64,000 nt of DNA from Microbacterium barkeri (GCF_027921765.1 NZ_BSEJ01000006.1:124001-188000); one strand, 5' to 3'. Shown: positions 41,046 to 50,250, counted from the first letter of the stretch. Notes: generated by a model not told the origin, from the sequence alone. Program-made: numbers and translations.

Positions 41046-42548
41046 TCAGACCGCCGCGGGCTCCACGGCGTCGACCGCGGCCTCCGCGCCGAGCACGACG
41101 GGCTCGCGCACCGGGAGGATCGTCGGATGCACGTCCGCCATCTTCTCGAGCACGCGGACGACCTGGCACGAGTAGCCGAACTCGTTGTCGTACCAGACGT
41201 ACAGCACGACGCTCTCCTCGCCGGCGACGGTCGCGAGGCCATCGACGATGCCCGCGCGGTTGCTGCCCACGAAGTCGGTCGAGACGACCTCGGGCGACTC
41301 GACGTAGTCGATCTGCTGGCGCAGCGGCGACGTGAGCGACGTCTGCCGCAGGTAGGCGTTGATCTCGTCCTTCGTGGTCGGGCGCTCGAGCTGCAGGTTG
41401 AGGATCGCGAGCGACACGTCGGGCGTGGGCACGCGGATCGCGCTGCCGGAGAGCCGGCCGGCGAGCTGCGGAAGCGCCTTCGCGACGGCCTTCGCAGCGC
41501 CCGTCTCCGTGATGACCATGTTCAGGGCCGCCGAGCGCCCGCGACGGTCGCCCTTGTGGAAGTTGTCGATGAGGTTCTGGTCGTTCGTGTACGAGTGGAC
41601 CGTCTCGACGTGCCCGTGGCGGATGCCGAAGGCCTGATCGACCGCCGCGAGGACCGGCGTGATCGCGTTCGTCGTGCACGACGCCGCCGAGAGGATGCGG
41701 TCCTCGGGCGAGATGTCCTCGCTGTTGATGCCCGACACGATGTTCTTGATCGTGCCCTTGCCGGGCGCCGTGAGGAGCACGCGCGAGACGCCCGTCGCGC
41801 GGAGGTGCTGGCCGAGCCCCTCCTCGTCGCGCCAGCGGCCCGTGTTGTCGACGACGATCGCGTCGGAGATGCCGTACTGCGTGTAGTCGACGGCCGCAGG
41901 GTCGTTCGCGTAGATGACCTGGATGAGCGTGCCGTTCGCGAGGATCGTGTCGTTCTCCTCGTCGATCTCGATCGTCCCCGCGAAGGGGCCGTGGACCGAG
42001 TCGCGGCGCAGGAGGCTCGCGCGCTTCTTGAGGTCGTCCGCCGACCCCCGTCGCACGACGATCGCCCGCAGACGCAGGCCCGAGCCGTCGCCCTGGTGTG
42101 CGATGAGGATGCGCGCGAGGAGGCGCCCGATGCGCCCGAAGCCGTACAGCACGACGTCGGTGGGCTTCGATTCGCGGGCCGTGAGCACCTCGGCCAGCTC
42201 CTCGCGGAGGAAGTCGACGAGCTCGTCGGTCGCGTAGGAGCCCCCGCGCGCGTCGAAGCGCGCGACGAGACGCGCGACGTCGATCGAGGCCGGGCCGGGC
42301 CGGAGCGTCTCGAGCGCCTCGAGCACGGCGTAGGTCTTCTCGGGCCGCAGCACCTCGTCACCGACCTTGCGCGTGTAGCGGTGGGTGCGGAGGATCTCGA
42401 CGGGCGAGATGTTCAGCAGGCGGCGGCCGTGGATGGATGTGACGATGCCGAGCTCGCGGTACAGGCGGCCGATGAGCGGGATCATCCGCTCGGCCAGCTC
42501 CTCTCGGGCGATCCACTCGACGCGACGTGCTTCGAACTGCTGGCTCAC
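41046..42548 (-). CDS. Glyceraldehyde-3-phosphate dehydrogenase with N-terminal extension (GapB-like)
   Basis: A 500-residue protein whose C-terminal 370 residues are a GAPDH: NAD turn YGFGRIGRLLAR (135-146) and catalytic Cys291 in SAASCTTNAI. Ordinary GAPDH is about 335 residues; here about 130 extra residues precede the Rossmann fold (RLLNISPVEILRTHRY region). Proteins of this layout are the second, often gluconeogenic, GAPDH of corynebacteria and relatives. GTG at 42548 (VSQQFEARR) with AAGGAGA upstream is the only start that fits the alignment. Confidence 0.88.
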   Translation of the reverse strand: MSQQFEARRVEWIAREELAERMIPLIGRLYRELGIVTSIHGRRLLNISPVEILRTHRYTRKVGDEVLRPEKTYAVLEALETLRPGPASIDVARLVARFDARGGSYATDELVDFLREELAEVLTARESKPTDVVLYGFGRIGRLLARILIAHQGDGSGLRLRAIVVRRGSADDLKKRASLLRRDSVHGPFAGTIEIDEENDTILANGTLIQVIYANDPAAVDYTQYGISDAIVVDNTGRWRDEEGLGQHLRATGVSRVLLTAPGKGTIKNIVSGINSEDISPEDRILSAASCTTNAITPVLAAVDQAFGIRHGHVETVHSYTNDQNLIDNFHKGDRRGRSAALNMVITETGAAKAVAKALPQLAGRLSGSAIRVPTPDVSLAILNLQLERPTTKDEINAYLRQTSLTSPLRQQIDYVESPEVVSTDFVGSNRAGIVDGLATVAGEESVVLYVWYDNEFGYSCQVVRVLEKMADVHPTILPVREPVVLGAEAAVDAVEPAAV

Positions 42549-42610
42549 GCTGGCTCTGTCTCCTTCGGTCGGCGGGCCGCTGTGCCCGCGCTGCTCGTGG
42601 CGACTCCAGG

Positions 42611-43873
42611 CTATGCGCAGTGATCCGGGTCTTTGCGGCCAGTCGATGACGCAAGAACCGCAGTTCTTTCCGAATGCGCAAGCTGGAAGGCGATGAGCGC
42701 GATGGCGGCCGACACCGCCATGACGATGCCGCAGGGGACCGCCGTCGTCTCCCCGCCGAGGCCGACGAGGGGCGAGACGAGCGCGGCGAGGCCGAACTGC
42801 AGCGCGCCGAGCACGGCCGATGCGAGGCCGGCCGCACCGGGAGCCGCCGCCTGCGCGAGGGCCGTGGCGTTTCCGAGGACCAGCCCGAGCGGCGCGACCG
42901 CGACGAACACGGCCACCGCGAGGAGGGGCGCCGGCGCGCCGGCGACCGCGATCGCGAGGAAGAGCACCGCACCCGCGAGCGAGCCGGTCAGGCCCCACCC
43001 CAGGAGCCGGCGTGGCGCGACCCGGTCCGCGAGCCGCGCCGAGAGCGCGCTCGTCGCCATGAGAGCGAGTGCGTTGACGCCGAAGAGCAGTCCGTACTGC
43101 ACCTCGTCGAAGCCCATCATCGTCTGGTAGAGGAACGGCGACGCCGAGATGTAGGCCATCATGACCGCGAAGGCGAGCGCGAACGCGAGCGCGTGGCCGA
43201 GATAGCCCCGCGTGCGCAGAGCCCGCGCGCCCGTGGCCGCGCCGGGAGTTCGGCGGGCGCGCGCTGACGCCGGATGGGTCTCGCGCACCACCACGAGCAC
43301 GGCCAGGAGCATCGCGACCGCGATCGCGAGCACGACGGCGAGCACCCCGCGCCAGCCCAGGGGCGCCGAGATGAATCCGCCCACGAGCGGAGCGATCACG
43401 GGGGCGACGCCGCCGACGATCATCATGAGGCTGAAGGCGCGTGCCGCTGCGGGTCCGGTCGCGAGGTCGGAGATGACCGCGCGGCCGAGCACCATGCCGG
43501 CCGCCCCCGCGAGCCCCTGCACCACACGCGCGGCGATGAGGATCTCGAGGGTCGGGGCGACGACCGCCGCGGCGCTCGCGACCACGAGCGCGATCGCGCC
43601 CGCGAGGAGCGGTCCGCGCCGCCCGAACCGGTCGGAGAGCGGGCCGAAGAGGAGCTGCCCTGCCGCCACGCCGACGAGGAAGCCCGTGAGGGTGAGCTGG
43701 GCGCCGGTCGCGTCGGCGCCGAGCTCGGCCGCGAGCTGCGGGAACGCGGGCAGATAGAGGTCGGTGGCGAACGGCGCCACCGCGGAGAGCAGTGCGAGCA
43801 CGGCGAGCAGCCCTCCCGTGATCCCGCTCGCGCGGACGACGGCGCCGGGCGCGGCGATGGTTCCCGTGGTCAT
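42611..43873 (-). CDS. MFS drug-efflux transporter, Bcr/CflA type
   Basis: A 420-residue 12-helix transporter. PFATDLYLPAFPQLA in helix 1 and GPLSDRFGRRGPLLAG in loop 2-3 are typical of the Bcr/CflA subfamily of multidrug exporters. It is divergent from a MarR regulator, with a 22-bp palindrome between their start codons, so it is likely to be repressed by MarR and induced by a toxic compound. Substrate is unknown. ATG 43873 follows GGAGGAATCA. Confidence 0.9.
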   Translation of the reverse strand: MTTGTIAAPGAVVRASGITGGLLAVLALLSAVAPFATDLYLPAFPQLAAELGADATGAQLTLTGFLVGVAAGQLLFGPLSDRFGRRGPLLAGAIALVVASAAAVVAPTLEILIAARVVQGLAGAAGMVLGRAVISDLATGPAAARAFSLMMIVGGVAPVIAPLVGGFISAPLGWRGVLAVVLAIAVAMLLAVLVVVRETHPASARARRTPGAATGARALRTRGYLGHALAFALAFAVMMAYISASPFLYQTMMGFDEVQYGLLFGVNALALMATSALSARLADRVAPRRLLGWGLTGSLAGAVLFLAIAVAGAPAPLLAVAVFVAVAPLGLVLGNATALAQAAAPGAAGLASAVLGALQFGLAALVSPLVGLGGETTAVPCGIVMAVSAAIALIAFQLAHSERTAVLASSTGRKDPDHCA

Positions 43874-43886
43874 GTGATTCCTCCAG

Positions 43887-43908
43887 ATAGTTATGCATAC
43901 ATAACTAT
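43887..43908. promoter_or_regulatory. MarR operator (22-bp AT-rich palindrome)
   Basis: ATAGTTATG-CATA-CATAACTAT has perfect 9-bp arms and is strikingly AT-rich for this DNA. It sits in the 56-bp gap between MFS and marR, covering the probable promoters. Confidence 0.75.
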
Positions 43909-43929
43909 ACCGCCCGATAGCCTGAACGC

Positions 43930-44388
43930 ATGCCCGACGACGTCCCGACCCGCGCCGCCCTCGCCGACCTGGCGGACGCCGTCCTCACCCTCGCGCGCGA
44001 GCTCGACCTCCGCGTCGGCGAGGATCCTGAGATCATCCCGCTCACCGCGACCGCGCGGATGGTGCTGCGGTTCGTCCATCACCATCCGGGCGTCTCACCC
44101 AGCGGGATCGCCGACCGGCTCGCGCTCAAGCGCCCCAATGTGAGCGAGGCCCTGCGCCAGCTCGAGCGCCTCGGCCTCGTCAGCCGCTCGCGGCCTGCCG
44201 GCGACGGCCGCGGCGTCGTCGTCGCGATCACGCCGCTCGCGGAGGCGAACCTCGAGCGGCTGCGGCGGGTCTGGGCACGCGCTCTCTCCCCGGCGGCCGA
44301 CCTCGACGTGGCCATGCTCACCGACACGATGAGCGCGCTCGCCGACGAGGTCGCGCGCGATCGCCGCGAGGCCGACGACCGCTCGTGA
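43930..44388 (+). CDS. MarR family transcriptional regulator
   Basis: A 152-residue MarR protein; winged HTH at about 45-110 (HHPGVSPSGIADRLALKRPN, then the wing SRPAGDGRGVVVAI) flanked by dimerisation helices. It is divergent from the Bcr/CflA efflux gene and next to the 22-bp palindrome, which it probably binds. ATG at 43930. Confidence 0.9.
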   Translation: MPDDVPTRAALADLADAVLTLARELDLRVGEDPEIIPLTATARMVLRFVHHHPGVSPSGIADRLALKRPNVSEALRQLERLGLVSRSRPAGDGRGVVVAITPLAEANLERLRRVWARALSPAADLDVAMLTDTMSALADEVARDRREADDRS

Positions 44389-44500
44389 CGCGGCGTGGGC
44401 AGTTCTGCCCTCTCTCACCGCGGGCAGTGATGTCGACGTCTGTAGGCTGAGAGCGACGTTCGCCGATGACATCGGCCTTTTCCCCAGAGGAGACGACCAG

Positions 44501-45958
44501 ATGCTTGACGACTCGAGCCAGGCCGGGCTCTCTGCTGTGATCCGCCCCGACGGATCCGCCGAGCTCACCGTCGACGAGACGCCGCAGCAGATCACGACGA
44601 CGCTCGTCGAGGATGCGCGCCGCGAGATCGTGCGCCGGGCCGCCGAGATCGCCGCGATGCTCTCCGGCCCCGTGCACGTGACGGTGCACGAGCCCGACGG
44701 CGACTGGCCGCTCCTCGTGCACCCCGACGGCCGCGTCGATTCCGACGAGGGCGCCGCCGAACCTGCCCCCGCGGGCGGCGAGACCGCCGATGACGACCTC
44801 CTCGCCGCCGACACGCAGATCGTGACGCGCATCCCCGTGACGTTCGAGCCCTCGCCGCAGCAGGCATCCGCGCCCGCCCCGACTCCTGCACCGGCTCGGG
44901 CTCCCGCGCGCGCGGCGGGTCAGCCCGGGCCCATGCGCACGGGGTCCGCCCCGCAGCCCGCGAGCGCCGCGCCGCAGCCCCCGAGCACTCAGGCGCAGCC
45001 CGCGAGCGCGCCGGCCGACGGCGGCGCGCAGCGCCCGTCGTTCCTGGCCCCTGAGCGCATCGAGGAGCCCGCGACCCGCGGATGGCGGGGCGCGCTCGTG
45101 CGCGCGGGCATGCGGGTTCCGCCGGGGTCGGCGGAGCGCGCCGAGCGCGAGGACCAGGCCGCGGTCTCGCAGCACTGGGCGGGGCCCCGCACGATCGCCG
45201 TCGTCAACGGCAAGGGCGGCTCGGGCAAGACGCCCACGACGATCCTCACGGCGGCCGTCTTCGCGCGCTTCGGCGGCGCCGGCGTGCTCGCGTGGGACAA
45301 CAACCAGACGCGCGGCACGCTCGGATGGCGCACCGAGCAGGGGCCGCACGAGTCGACGCTGCACGAGCTGCTGCCCGAGACCGATCACCTGCTCTCGTCG
45401 AGCGCGCAGTCGGCCGATCTCGCCCGCTTCGTGCACCACCAGACCCGCGACCGCTTCGATGTGCTCCGCTCGCAGCCGATGGCCCTCGCCGAGCAGCAGC
45501 GCATCGACGCGGCAGACGTCGACCGCATCCACGCCGTCGCGGCGAAGTACTACCGCCTCATCGTCATGGACTCGGGCAACGACGAGTCGGACCCCGTGTG
45601 GCTGCAGATGATCGACCACACCGACCAGCTGGTCGTCGCGACGACGTCGCGCGCGGAGCACGCCGAGGCCGGCGCCCTGCTGCTCGAGGCGCTCGCGATG
45701 CGCGACGAGCGCTCGGCGCGCCTCGCGCGGAACGCCGTCGCGGTCGTGAGCCAGGCCGACCCGAACGCGCCGTCGAGCGAGCACCGCAAGGTGGTCGACG
45801 GATACCGGGCCCTCGCGCGCGACGTCGTGAGCATCCCCTACGACCCGGCGATGATCGGCGGCCTGCTGCACTACGGCGCCCTGAAGCCCGCGACGCAGCG
45901 CGCGTGGCTCTCGGCCGGTGCGGCGATCGCGCGCGGCTTCGACGCGACGTCCGCATAG
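44501..45958 (+). CDS. MinD/ParA-like ATPase with Pro/Ala-rich N-terminal region
   Basis: A 485-residue protein in three parts: a small N-terminal domain (1-80), a disordered Pro/Ala/Gln-rich linker (about 85-180) and a SIMIBI-class ATPase (about 228-480). The deviant Walker A GKGGSGKT (237-244) has the signature Lys. Walker B-like VMDSGN is at 355-360, with Asn-Glu-Ser following. This layout recalls EspI/SCO5717-type proteins linked to type VII secretion, but no Esx or EccC genes are in the window. ATG 44501 has AGAGGAG. It ends 11 bp before an IS481 element and originally converged on the helicase gene. Confidence 0.8.
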   Translation: MLDDSSQAGLSAVIRPDGSAELTVDETPQQITTTLVEDARREIVRRAAEIAAMLSGPVHVTVHEPDGDWPLLVHPDGRVDSDEGAAEPAPAGGETADDDLLAADTQIVTRIPVTFEPSPQQASAPAPTPAPARAPARAAGQPGPMRTGSAPQPASAAPQPPSTQAQPASAPADGGAQRPSFLAPERIEEPATRGWRGALVRAGMRVPPGSAERAEREDQAAVSQHWAGPRTIAVVNGKGGSGKTPTTILTAAVFARFGGAGVLAWDNNQTRGTLGWRTEQGPHESTLHELLPETDHLLSSSAQSADLARFVHHQTRDRFDVLRSQPMALAEQQRIDAADVDRIHAVAAKYYRLIVMDSGNDESDPVWLQMIDHTDQLVVATTSRAEHAEAGALLLEALAMRDERSARLARNAVAVVSQADPNAPSSEHRKVVDGYRALARDVVSIPYDPAMIGGLLHYGALKPATQRAWLSAGAAIARGFDATSA

Positions 45959-45969
45959 GCCCCGTCTAG

Positions 45970-47053
45970 TTGTACCCGGCCATGAGGTTGGTCCCCTCGT
46001 TGGGATTGTGAATGGGGAGGACCTCCGGGCTTAGTGGAGATATCTGACGTCTTCACGAAGCACACGGAGGTCCCATGGCCCACGCTAACGCCCGTCTGAC
46101 CGTTCATGGCAGGCGGTTGATCATTGAACGTGCCCGAGCCGGCTGGAAGCAGGCGCACATCGCCGCGGCGATGGAAGTCTCACGTCGTTGCGTGAAGCGC
46201 TGGATCGAGCGTTACCGCGCCGAGGGCGAGGCTGGGCTGGTCGACCGTTCCTCGCGTCCGCACACCAGCCCGACGCGTACGAGTCCCGGGCGCGAGGAGG
46301 CAGTGCTCGAGCTGCGCCAGAGGGAGCGCATCGGGCGTGAGGAGATCGCCGCGCGACTGGGCATGTCGGCTCGGACGGTCTCGCGCATCCTCGCCCGTCA
46401 CGGCATCCCGCCGCTGCGGGCACTGGATCCGATCACGGGGGAGGTGATCCGCGCGTCGAAGACCACCGCGGTCCGTTACGAGCGGGACCGGGCCGGCGAG
46501 CTGGTCCACATGGACGTGAAGAAGCTCGGCAAGATCCCCGACGGCGGCGGCTGGAAAGCACACGGCCGCGCCAGCGGATCCATCCTGCGAGACCGGAACA
46601 CGAAGGTCGGGTACGACTATGTCCACTCCCTCGTCGACGATCACTCCCGGCTCGCGTACTCGGAGGTCCTGCCCGACGAGAAGGGAGCCACCTGCGCGGC
46701 GTTCCTGGAACGCGCGATCGCCTACTTTGCCGCCCACGGCATCCCCCACATCGAGCGGCTCATCACCGACAACGCCTGGGCCTACAGGTTCTCGCTGCGC
46801 GAGGTCTGCGCCGCGCACGGGATCCGGCAGAAGTTCATCAAGCCGCACTGCCCCTGGCAAAACGGCAAGGTCGAACGCTTCAACCGCACCCTGCAGACCG
46901 AATGGGCCTACCGGCACGTCTTCCTCACCAACACAGACCGCACCGCAGCGCTTGCACCCTGGCTCGAGCACTACAACACTGGACGGCGCCACTCAGCCCT
47001 CGGAGGCCACCCGCCGACCACCCGACTGGCACCAACGTGATGACCCGGTACAG
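45970..47053 (+). mobile_element. IS481-family insertion sequence, complete, with CTAG target duplication
   Basis: The element is 1,084 bp. Its ends are imperfect inverted repeats (left begins TTGTACCCGG, right complement begins CTGTACCGGG; about 20 of 26 bases match). CTAG flanks it on both sides (45966-45969 and 47054-47057), consistent with the NCTAGN target preference known for IS481. It carries one transposase gene. It lies between the converging MinD-like and helicase genes; the right-hand CTAG supplies the helicase stop codon. Confidence 0.88.
46075..47040 (+). CDS. IS481 family transposase
   Basis: A 321-residue single-ORF transposase: HTH domains at about 5-110 (HIAAAMEVSRRCVKRWIERY, then EIAARLGMSARTVSRIL) and an RNase H-like rve core with the DDE triad Asp147 (VHMDVKKLG), Asp232 (LITDNAWAY) and Glu267 (NGKVERFNRT). 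It appears intact. ATG at 46075 follows GGAGG. It reads out of the element towards the helicase gene's 3' end and is probably active or recently active. Confidence 0.95.
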   Translation: MAHANARLTVHGRRLIIERARAGWKQAHIAAAMEVSRRCVKRWIERYRAEGEAGLVDRSSRPHTSPTRTSPGREEAVLELRQRERIGREEIAARLGMSARTVSRILARHGIPPLRALDPITGEVIRASKTTAVRYERDRAGELVHMDVKKLGKIPDGGGWKAHGRASGSILRDRNTKVGYDYVHSLVDDHSRLAYSEVLPDEKGATCAAFLERAIAYFAAHGIPHIERLITDNAWAYRFSLREVCAAHGIRQKFIKPHCPWQNGKVERFNRTLQTEWAYRHVFLTNTDRTAALAPWLEHYNTGRRHSALGGHPPTTRLAPT

Positions 47054-49558
47054 CTAGAGCCGCACGACCTCGGTCACGCGGACGATCGCGGTGCCGGCCT
47101 CGGCCGACGCCTCGAGGTCGACCTCGGCGCGGATGCGCCAGTCGTGGTCGCCCTCGGGGTCGTCGATCGTCTGCTCGACCCGCCAGATCGCCCCCGCTTC
47201 CTCGATCCGACACAGCGCGGGCCACCGGGAGGCGCCGCCCGTTCCGATCGACTCGTGGTCGGCGTAGTAGCGGTCGAGGGCGTGCGGCCATCCGACGTCC
47301 GGATCGAGCGCCTCGAGCTCGTCGTCCTTCTCGAGCGCCGCGAGCTGCACGCGCCGGAACATCTCGTTCCGCACGAGCACGGTGAACGCGCGCCGGTTCA
47401 CCGTGACGGATGGCGGCGCCGGCGGCACGACGGAGGTCGCGTCGTCGCCGTCCGCGCCCGAGGCGAGCGCCTCCCACTCGTCGACGAGGCTCGAGTCGAC
47501 CTGGCGGACGAGCTCGCCGAGCCACTCGATGATGTCGCGCAGCTCCTCGGTCCGCGCCTCGGCGGGCACGGTCTGGCGGATGGCGCGGTACGCGTCGCTG
47601 AGGTAGCGGAGCACGAGGCCCTCGCTCCGCCCGAGCTGGTACCAGTTCACGAACTCAGCGAACGACATCGCCTGCTCGAACATGTCGCGCACGACCGACT
47701 TGGGGCGCAGCTCGAAGTCGCGCACCCACGGCTGGCTCGTCGCGAACACCTCGAACGACTGCTGGAGGAGGTCGGCGAGGGGCTTGGCGTAGGTGATCTC
47801 CTCGAGGGCGCTCATGCGCTCCTCGTACTCGAGACCCTCGCGCTTCATGGCGGCGACGGCCTCGCCGCGCGCCTTGAACTCCTGCTGGGACAGGATCGCC
47901 CGCGGGTCGTCGAGGGTCGCCTCGATGACGCTCACGACATCGAGAGCGTACGAGCCGGTGCCCACGCCGTCGGCGCCGCCCTCGGGGTCGAGCAGCTCGA
48001 TCGCCGCGAGCGCGAACGGCGACAGCGGCTGGTTGAGCGCGAAGTTCGGCTGCAGCTCGACGACGAGGTGGATGCGCCCGTCGGCGTCGACCTCGACGAT
48101 CCCGGCCTCGCGCAGCGTGCGGAAGATCGCGAGCGCCCGACGTGCGAGCGCGTACTTCCGGTTCCGCGGCTCGTGGTTGTCGAACACGAGTGCGCGCACA
48201 TTCGCGAAGACGTCTCCACCGCGGCCGATCACGTTGATGAGCATCGCGCTCGTGATCTGCAGCTGCGGCTGGAGCGCCTCCGGCTCCGCCTCCACGAGCT
48301 TGTCGAAGGTCTGCTCGCTCCACGACACGAACCCGGTCGGGGCCTTCTTGCGCTGCACGCGCTTGCGCTTGACGGGGTCGTCTCCGGCCTTGCGGAGGGC
48401 CTGCGCGTTCTCGATCTCGTGGTCGGGGGCGAGCACGACGACGTTGCCGTACGGGTCGTACCCCGCGCGGCCGGCGCGGCCCGCGATCTGATGGAACTCG
48501 CGCGCCGACAGCCGCCGCATGCGCGTGCCGTCGTACTTCGACAGCGCCGTGATCATGACCGTGCGGATGGGCACGTTGATGCCGACCCCGAGGGTGTCGG
48601 TCCCGCAGATGACACGGAGGAGCCCGCGCTGCGCGAGCGTCTCGACGAGGCGGCGGTAGCGCGGAAGCATCCCCGCGTGGTGCACGCCGATCCCCGATCG
48701 CACGAGGCGCGAGAGCGTCCTGCCGAACGCGGTCGTGAAGCGGAATCCGCCGATCGCCTCGGCGATCTCGTCGCGCTGCTCGCGGGTGGTGACCTTGACG
48801 CTCGCGAGCGCCTGGGCGCGCTCCATGGCCGCCGCCTGCGAGAAGTGCACGATGTACACGGGCGTCTCGCGCTCCTCGAGGAGCCGCTCGACGGTCTCGT
48901 GCGCCGGATGGTCGGAGTAGGAGTGATGCAGGGGCACGGGCCTCTCCGCTCCCGCGACGAGCGTCGTCTGCCGTCCGGTGCGCCGGGTGAGGTCCTCCTG
49001 GATGGCCGTCGTGTCGCCGAGCGTGGCCGACATGAGGAGGAACTGCGCGCGCGGCAGGAGCAGCAGCGGAACCTGCCAGGCCCATCCGCGATCCGCGTCG
49101 CCGTAGTAGTGGAACTCGTCCATGACGACCTGGTCGACGGGGGCATCGGCCCCCTGGCGCAGGGCCAGGTTCGCGAGGATCTCGGCGGTGCAGCAGACGA
49201 TCGCGGCGTCGGGGTTGACCGACGAGTCGCCCGTGACCATCCCGACGCTCTCGGCCCCGAAGATGTCGACGAGCGCGAAGAACTTCTCACTCACGAGCGC
49301 CTTGATGGGGGCCGTGTAGTAGGTGCGGCCGCCGCGCGCGAGCGCGATGGCGTGCGCGGCGATCGCGACGAGCGACTTGCCCGTGCCCGTGGGCGTCGCG
49401 AGGACGACGTTGCTGCCCGAGACGAGCTCGATCAGCGCCTCGTCCTGCGCGGGGTAGAGGGCGAGCCCGCGCTCGGTCGTCCACGCGGTGAACGCGTCGT
49501 AGAGCGCGTCCGCATCGCCGTCGGTCGTTCGGATGCGGTCGAGCAGGGAGGAGGCCAT
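47054..49558 (-). CDS. DEAD/DEAH-box helicase with DUF3516
   Basis: An 834-residue superfamily-2 helicase of the Ski2-like type. Motif I is ATPTGTGKS (54-62), motif II DEFHYYGD (about 146-153), motif III SATLGD and motif VI QIAGRAGRAGYD. The C-terminal third is DUF3516, found in actinobacterial helicases of unknown RNA or DNA role. Its stop codon TAG lies in the CTAG target copy of the neighbouring IS481 element, so the insertion left the protein intact. ATG 49558 is the family start. Confidence 0.92.
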   Translation of the reverse strand: MASSLLDRIRTTDGDADALYDAFTAWTTERGLALYPAQDEALIELVSGSNVVLATPTGTGKSLVAIAAHAIALARGGRTYYTAPIKALVSEKFFALVDIFGAESVGMVTGDSSVNPDAAIVCCTAEILANLALRQGADAPVDQVVMDEFHYYGDADRGWAWQVPLLLLPRAQFLLMSATLGDTTAIQEDLTRRTGRQTTLVAGAERPVPLHHSYSDHPAHETVERLLEERETPVYIVHFSQAAAMERAQALASVKVTTREQRDEIAEAIGGFRFTTAFGRTLSRLVRSGIGVHHAGMLPRYRRLVETLAQRGLLRVICGTDTLGVGINVPIRTVMITALSKYDGTRMRRLSAREFHQIAGRAGRAGYDPYGNVVVLAPDHEIENAQALRKAGDDPVKRKRVQRKKAPTGFVSWSEQTFDKLVEAEPEALQPQLQITSAMLINVIGRGGDVFANVRALVFDNHEPRNRKYALARRALAIFRTLREAGIVEVDADGRIHLVVELQPNFALNQPLSPFALAAIELLDPEGGADGVGTGSYALDVVSVIEATLDDPRAILSQQEFKARGEAVAAMKREGLEYEERMSALEEITYAKPLADLLQQSFEVFATSQPWVRDFELRPKSVVRDMFEQAMSFAEFVNWYQLGRSEGLVLRYLSDAYRAIRQTVPAEARTEELRDIIEWLGELVRQVDSSLVDEWEALASGADGDDATSVVPPAPPSVTVNRRAFTVLVRNEMFRRVQLAALEKDDELEALDPDVGWPHALDRYYADHESIGTGGASRWPALCRIEEAGAIWRVEQTIDDPEGDHDWRIRAEVDLEASAEAGTAIVRVTEVVRL

Positions 49559-49613
49559 CCCCTCGAGTCTGCCTCATCGCCCTGCAGCGCAGCTGCGCTT
49601 GCCGACCGCGAAG

Positions 49614-49634
49614 AGTGAGTGTACAGTCACTCAC
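49614..49634. promoter_or_regulatory. TetR operator overlapping the tetR promoter
   Basis: GTGAGTG-N6-CACTCAC abuts the regulator's ATG. A related GAGTGAT/ATCACTC site precedes the downstream oxidoreductase gene. Confidence 0.6.
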
Positions 49635-50186
49635 ATGCCGCGCACCCTTCTCACCGCCGACGCCCGACGCCCCGACCTCGTCGACGCCGCCGTGCGCCGG
49701 TTCGCGCGCGGCGGCTACGCGGGCACGAGCGTCGCCTCGGTCGCGGCCGAGGCCGGGATCTCCGCCGCGTACGCGTTCAAGCTCTTCCCGCGCAAGGAGC
49801 AGCTCTTCGCCGCGGCCGTCGATCGGTGCTTCGACCTCGTCGTGGATGCCCTCGAACGAGGCGCCGACACGGCACAGGGAGAGGACGCCGACGCGGTGCT
49901 CGACGCCATGGGCGGCGCCTACGCCGCGCTCATCGCCGACCGCGACCTCCTTCTGCTCCAGGTGCACGCGCAGTCCGTGGCCGAGATCGCCGAGGTCGGC
50001 GCCGCGCTCCGCCACGGGCTCGGCCGCGTCGCCGAGCTCGCCGCCGAGCGCTCGGGCGGCACTCCCCCGCAGGTGCAGCGGTTCGTCGCCTACGGCCAGC
50101 TGTGCCACCTCGTCGTGACCGCGGGCCTCGACGATGTCGACGCCGACTGGGCTCACGCGCTGACGGCGGGCATCCGACACCCCTGA
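49635..50186 (+). CDS. TetR/AcrR family transcriptional regulator
   Basis: A 183-residue TetR protein; HTH at about 13-56 (TSVASVAAEAGISAAYAFKL) and a helical effector domain. ATG at 49635 lies immediately after the palindrome GTGAGTG-N6-CACTCAC, so there is almost no leader and autoregulation is likely. It precedes the NmrA-like gene by 64 bp, a gap with a second related palindrome. Confidence 0.9.
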   Translation: MPRTLLTADARRPDLVDAAVRRFARGGYAGTSVASVAAEAGISAAYAFKLFPRKEQLFAAAVDRCFDLVVDALERGADTAQGEDADAVLDAMGGAYAALIADRDLLLLQVHAQSVAEIAEVGAALRHGLGRVAELAAERSGGTPPQVQRFVAYGQLCHLVVTAGLDDVDADWAHALTAGIRHP

Positions 50187-50219
50187 CCGCTCCCTTCCTT
50201 CCAACCGCCACCGATCAGT

Positions 50220-50235
50220 GAGTGATTGATCACTC
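50220..50235. promoter_or_regulatory. TetR operator before the NmrA-like gene
   Basis: GAGTGAT-TG-ATCACTC is a perfect 16-bp palindrome sharing AGTGA half-sites with the site at 49614. It lies 15 bp before the oxidoreductase ATG. Confidence 0.65.
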
Positions 50236-50250
50236 TACAAAGGAGAACCC

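Noticed and set aside
45970-47053. IS481 element as one end of a composite transposon
   Set aside because: Only one copy is visible in the window and the flanking genes do not form a cargo module.
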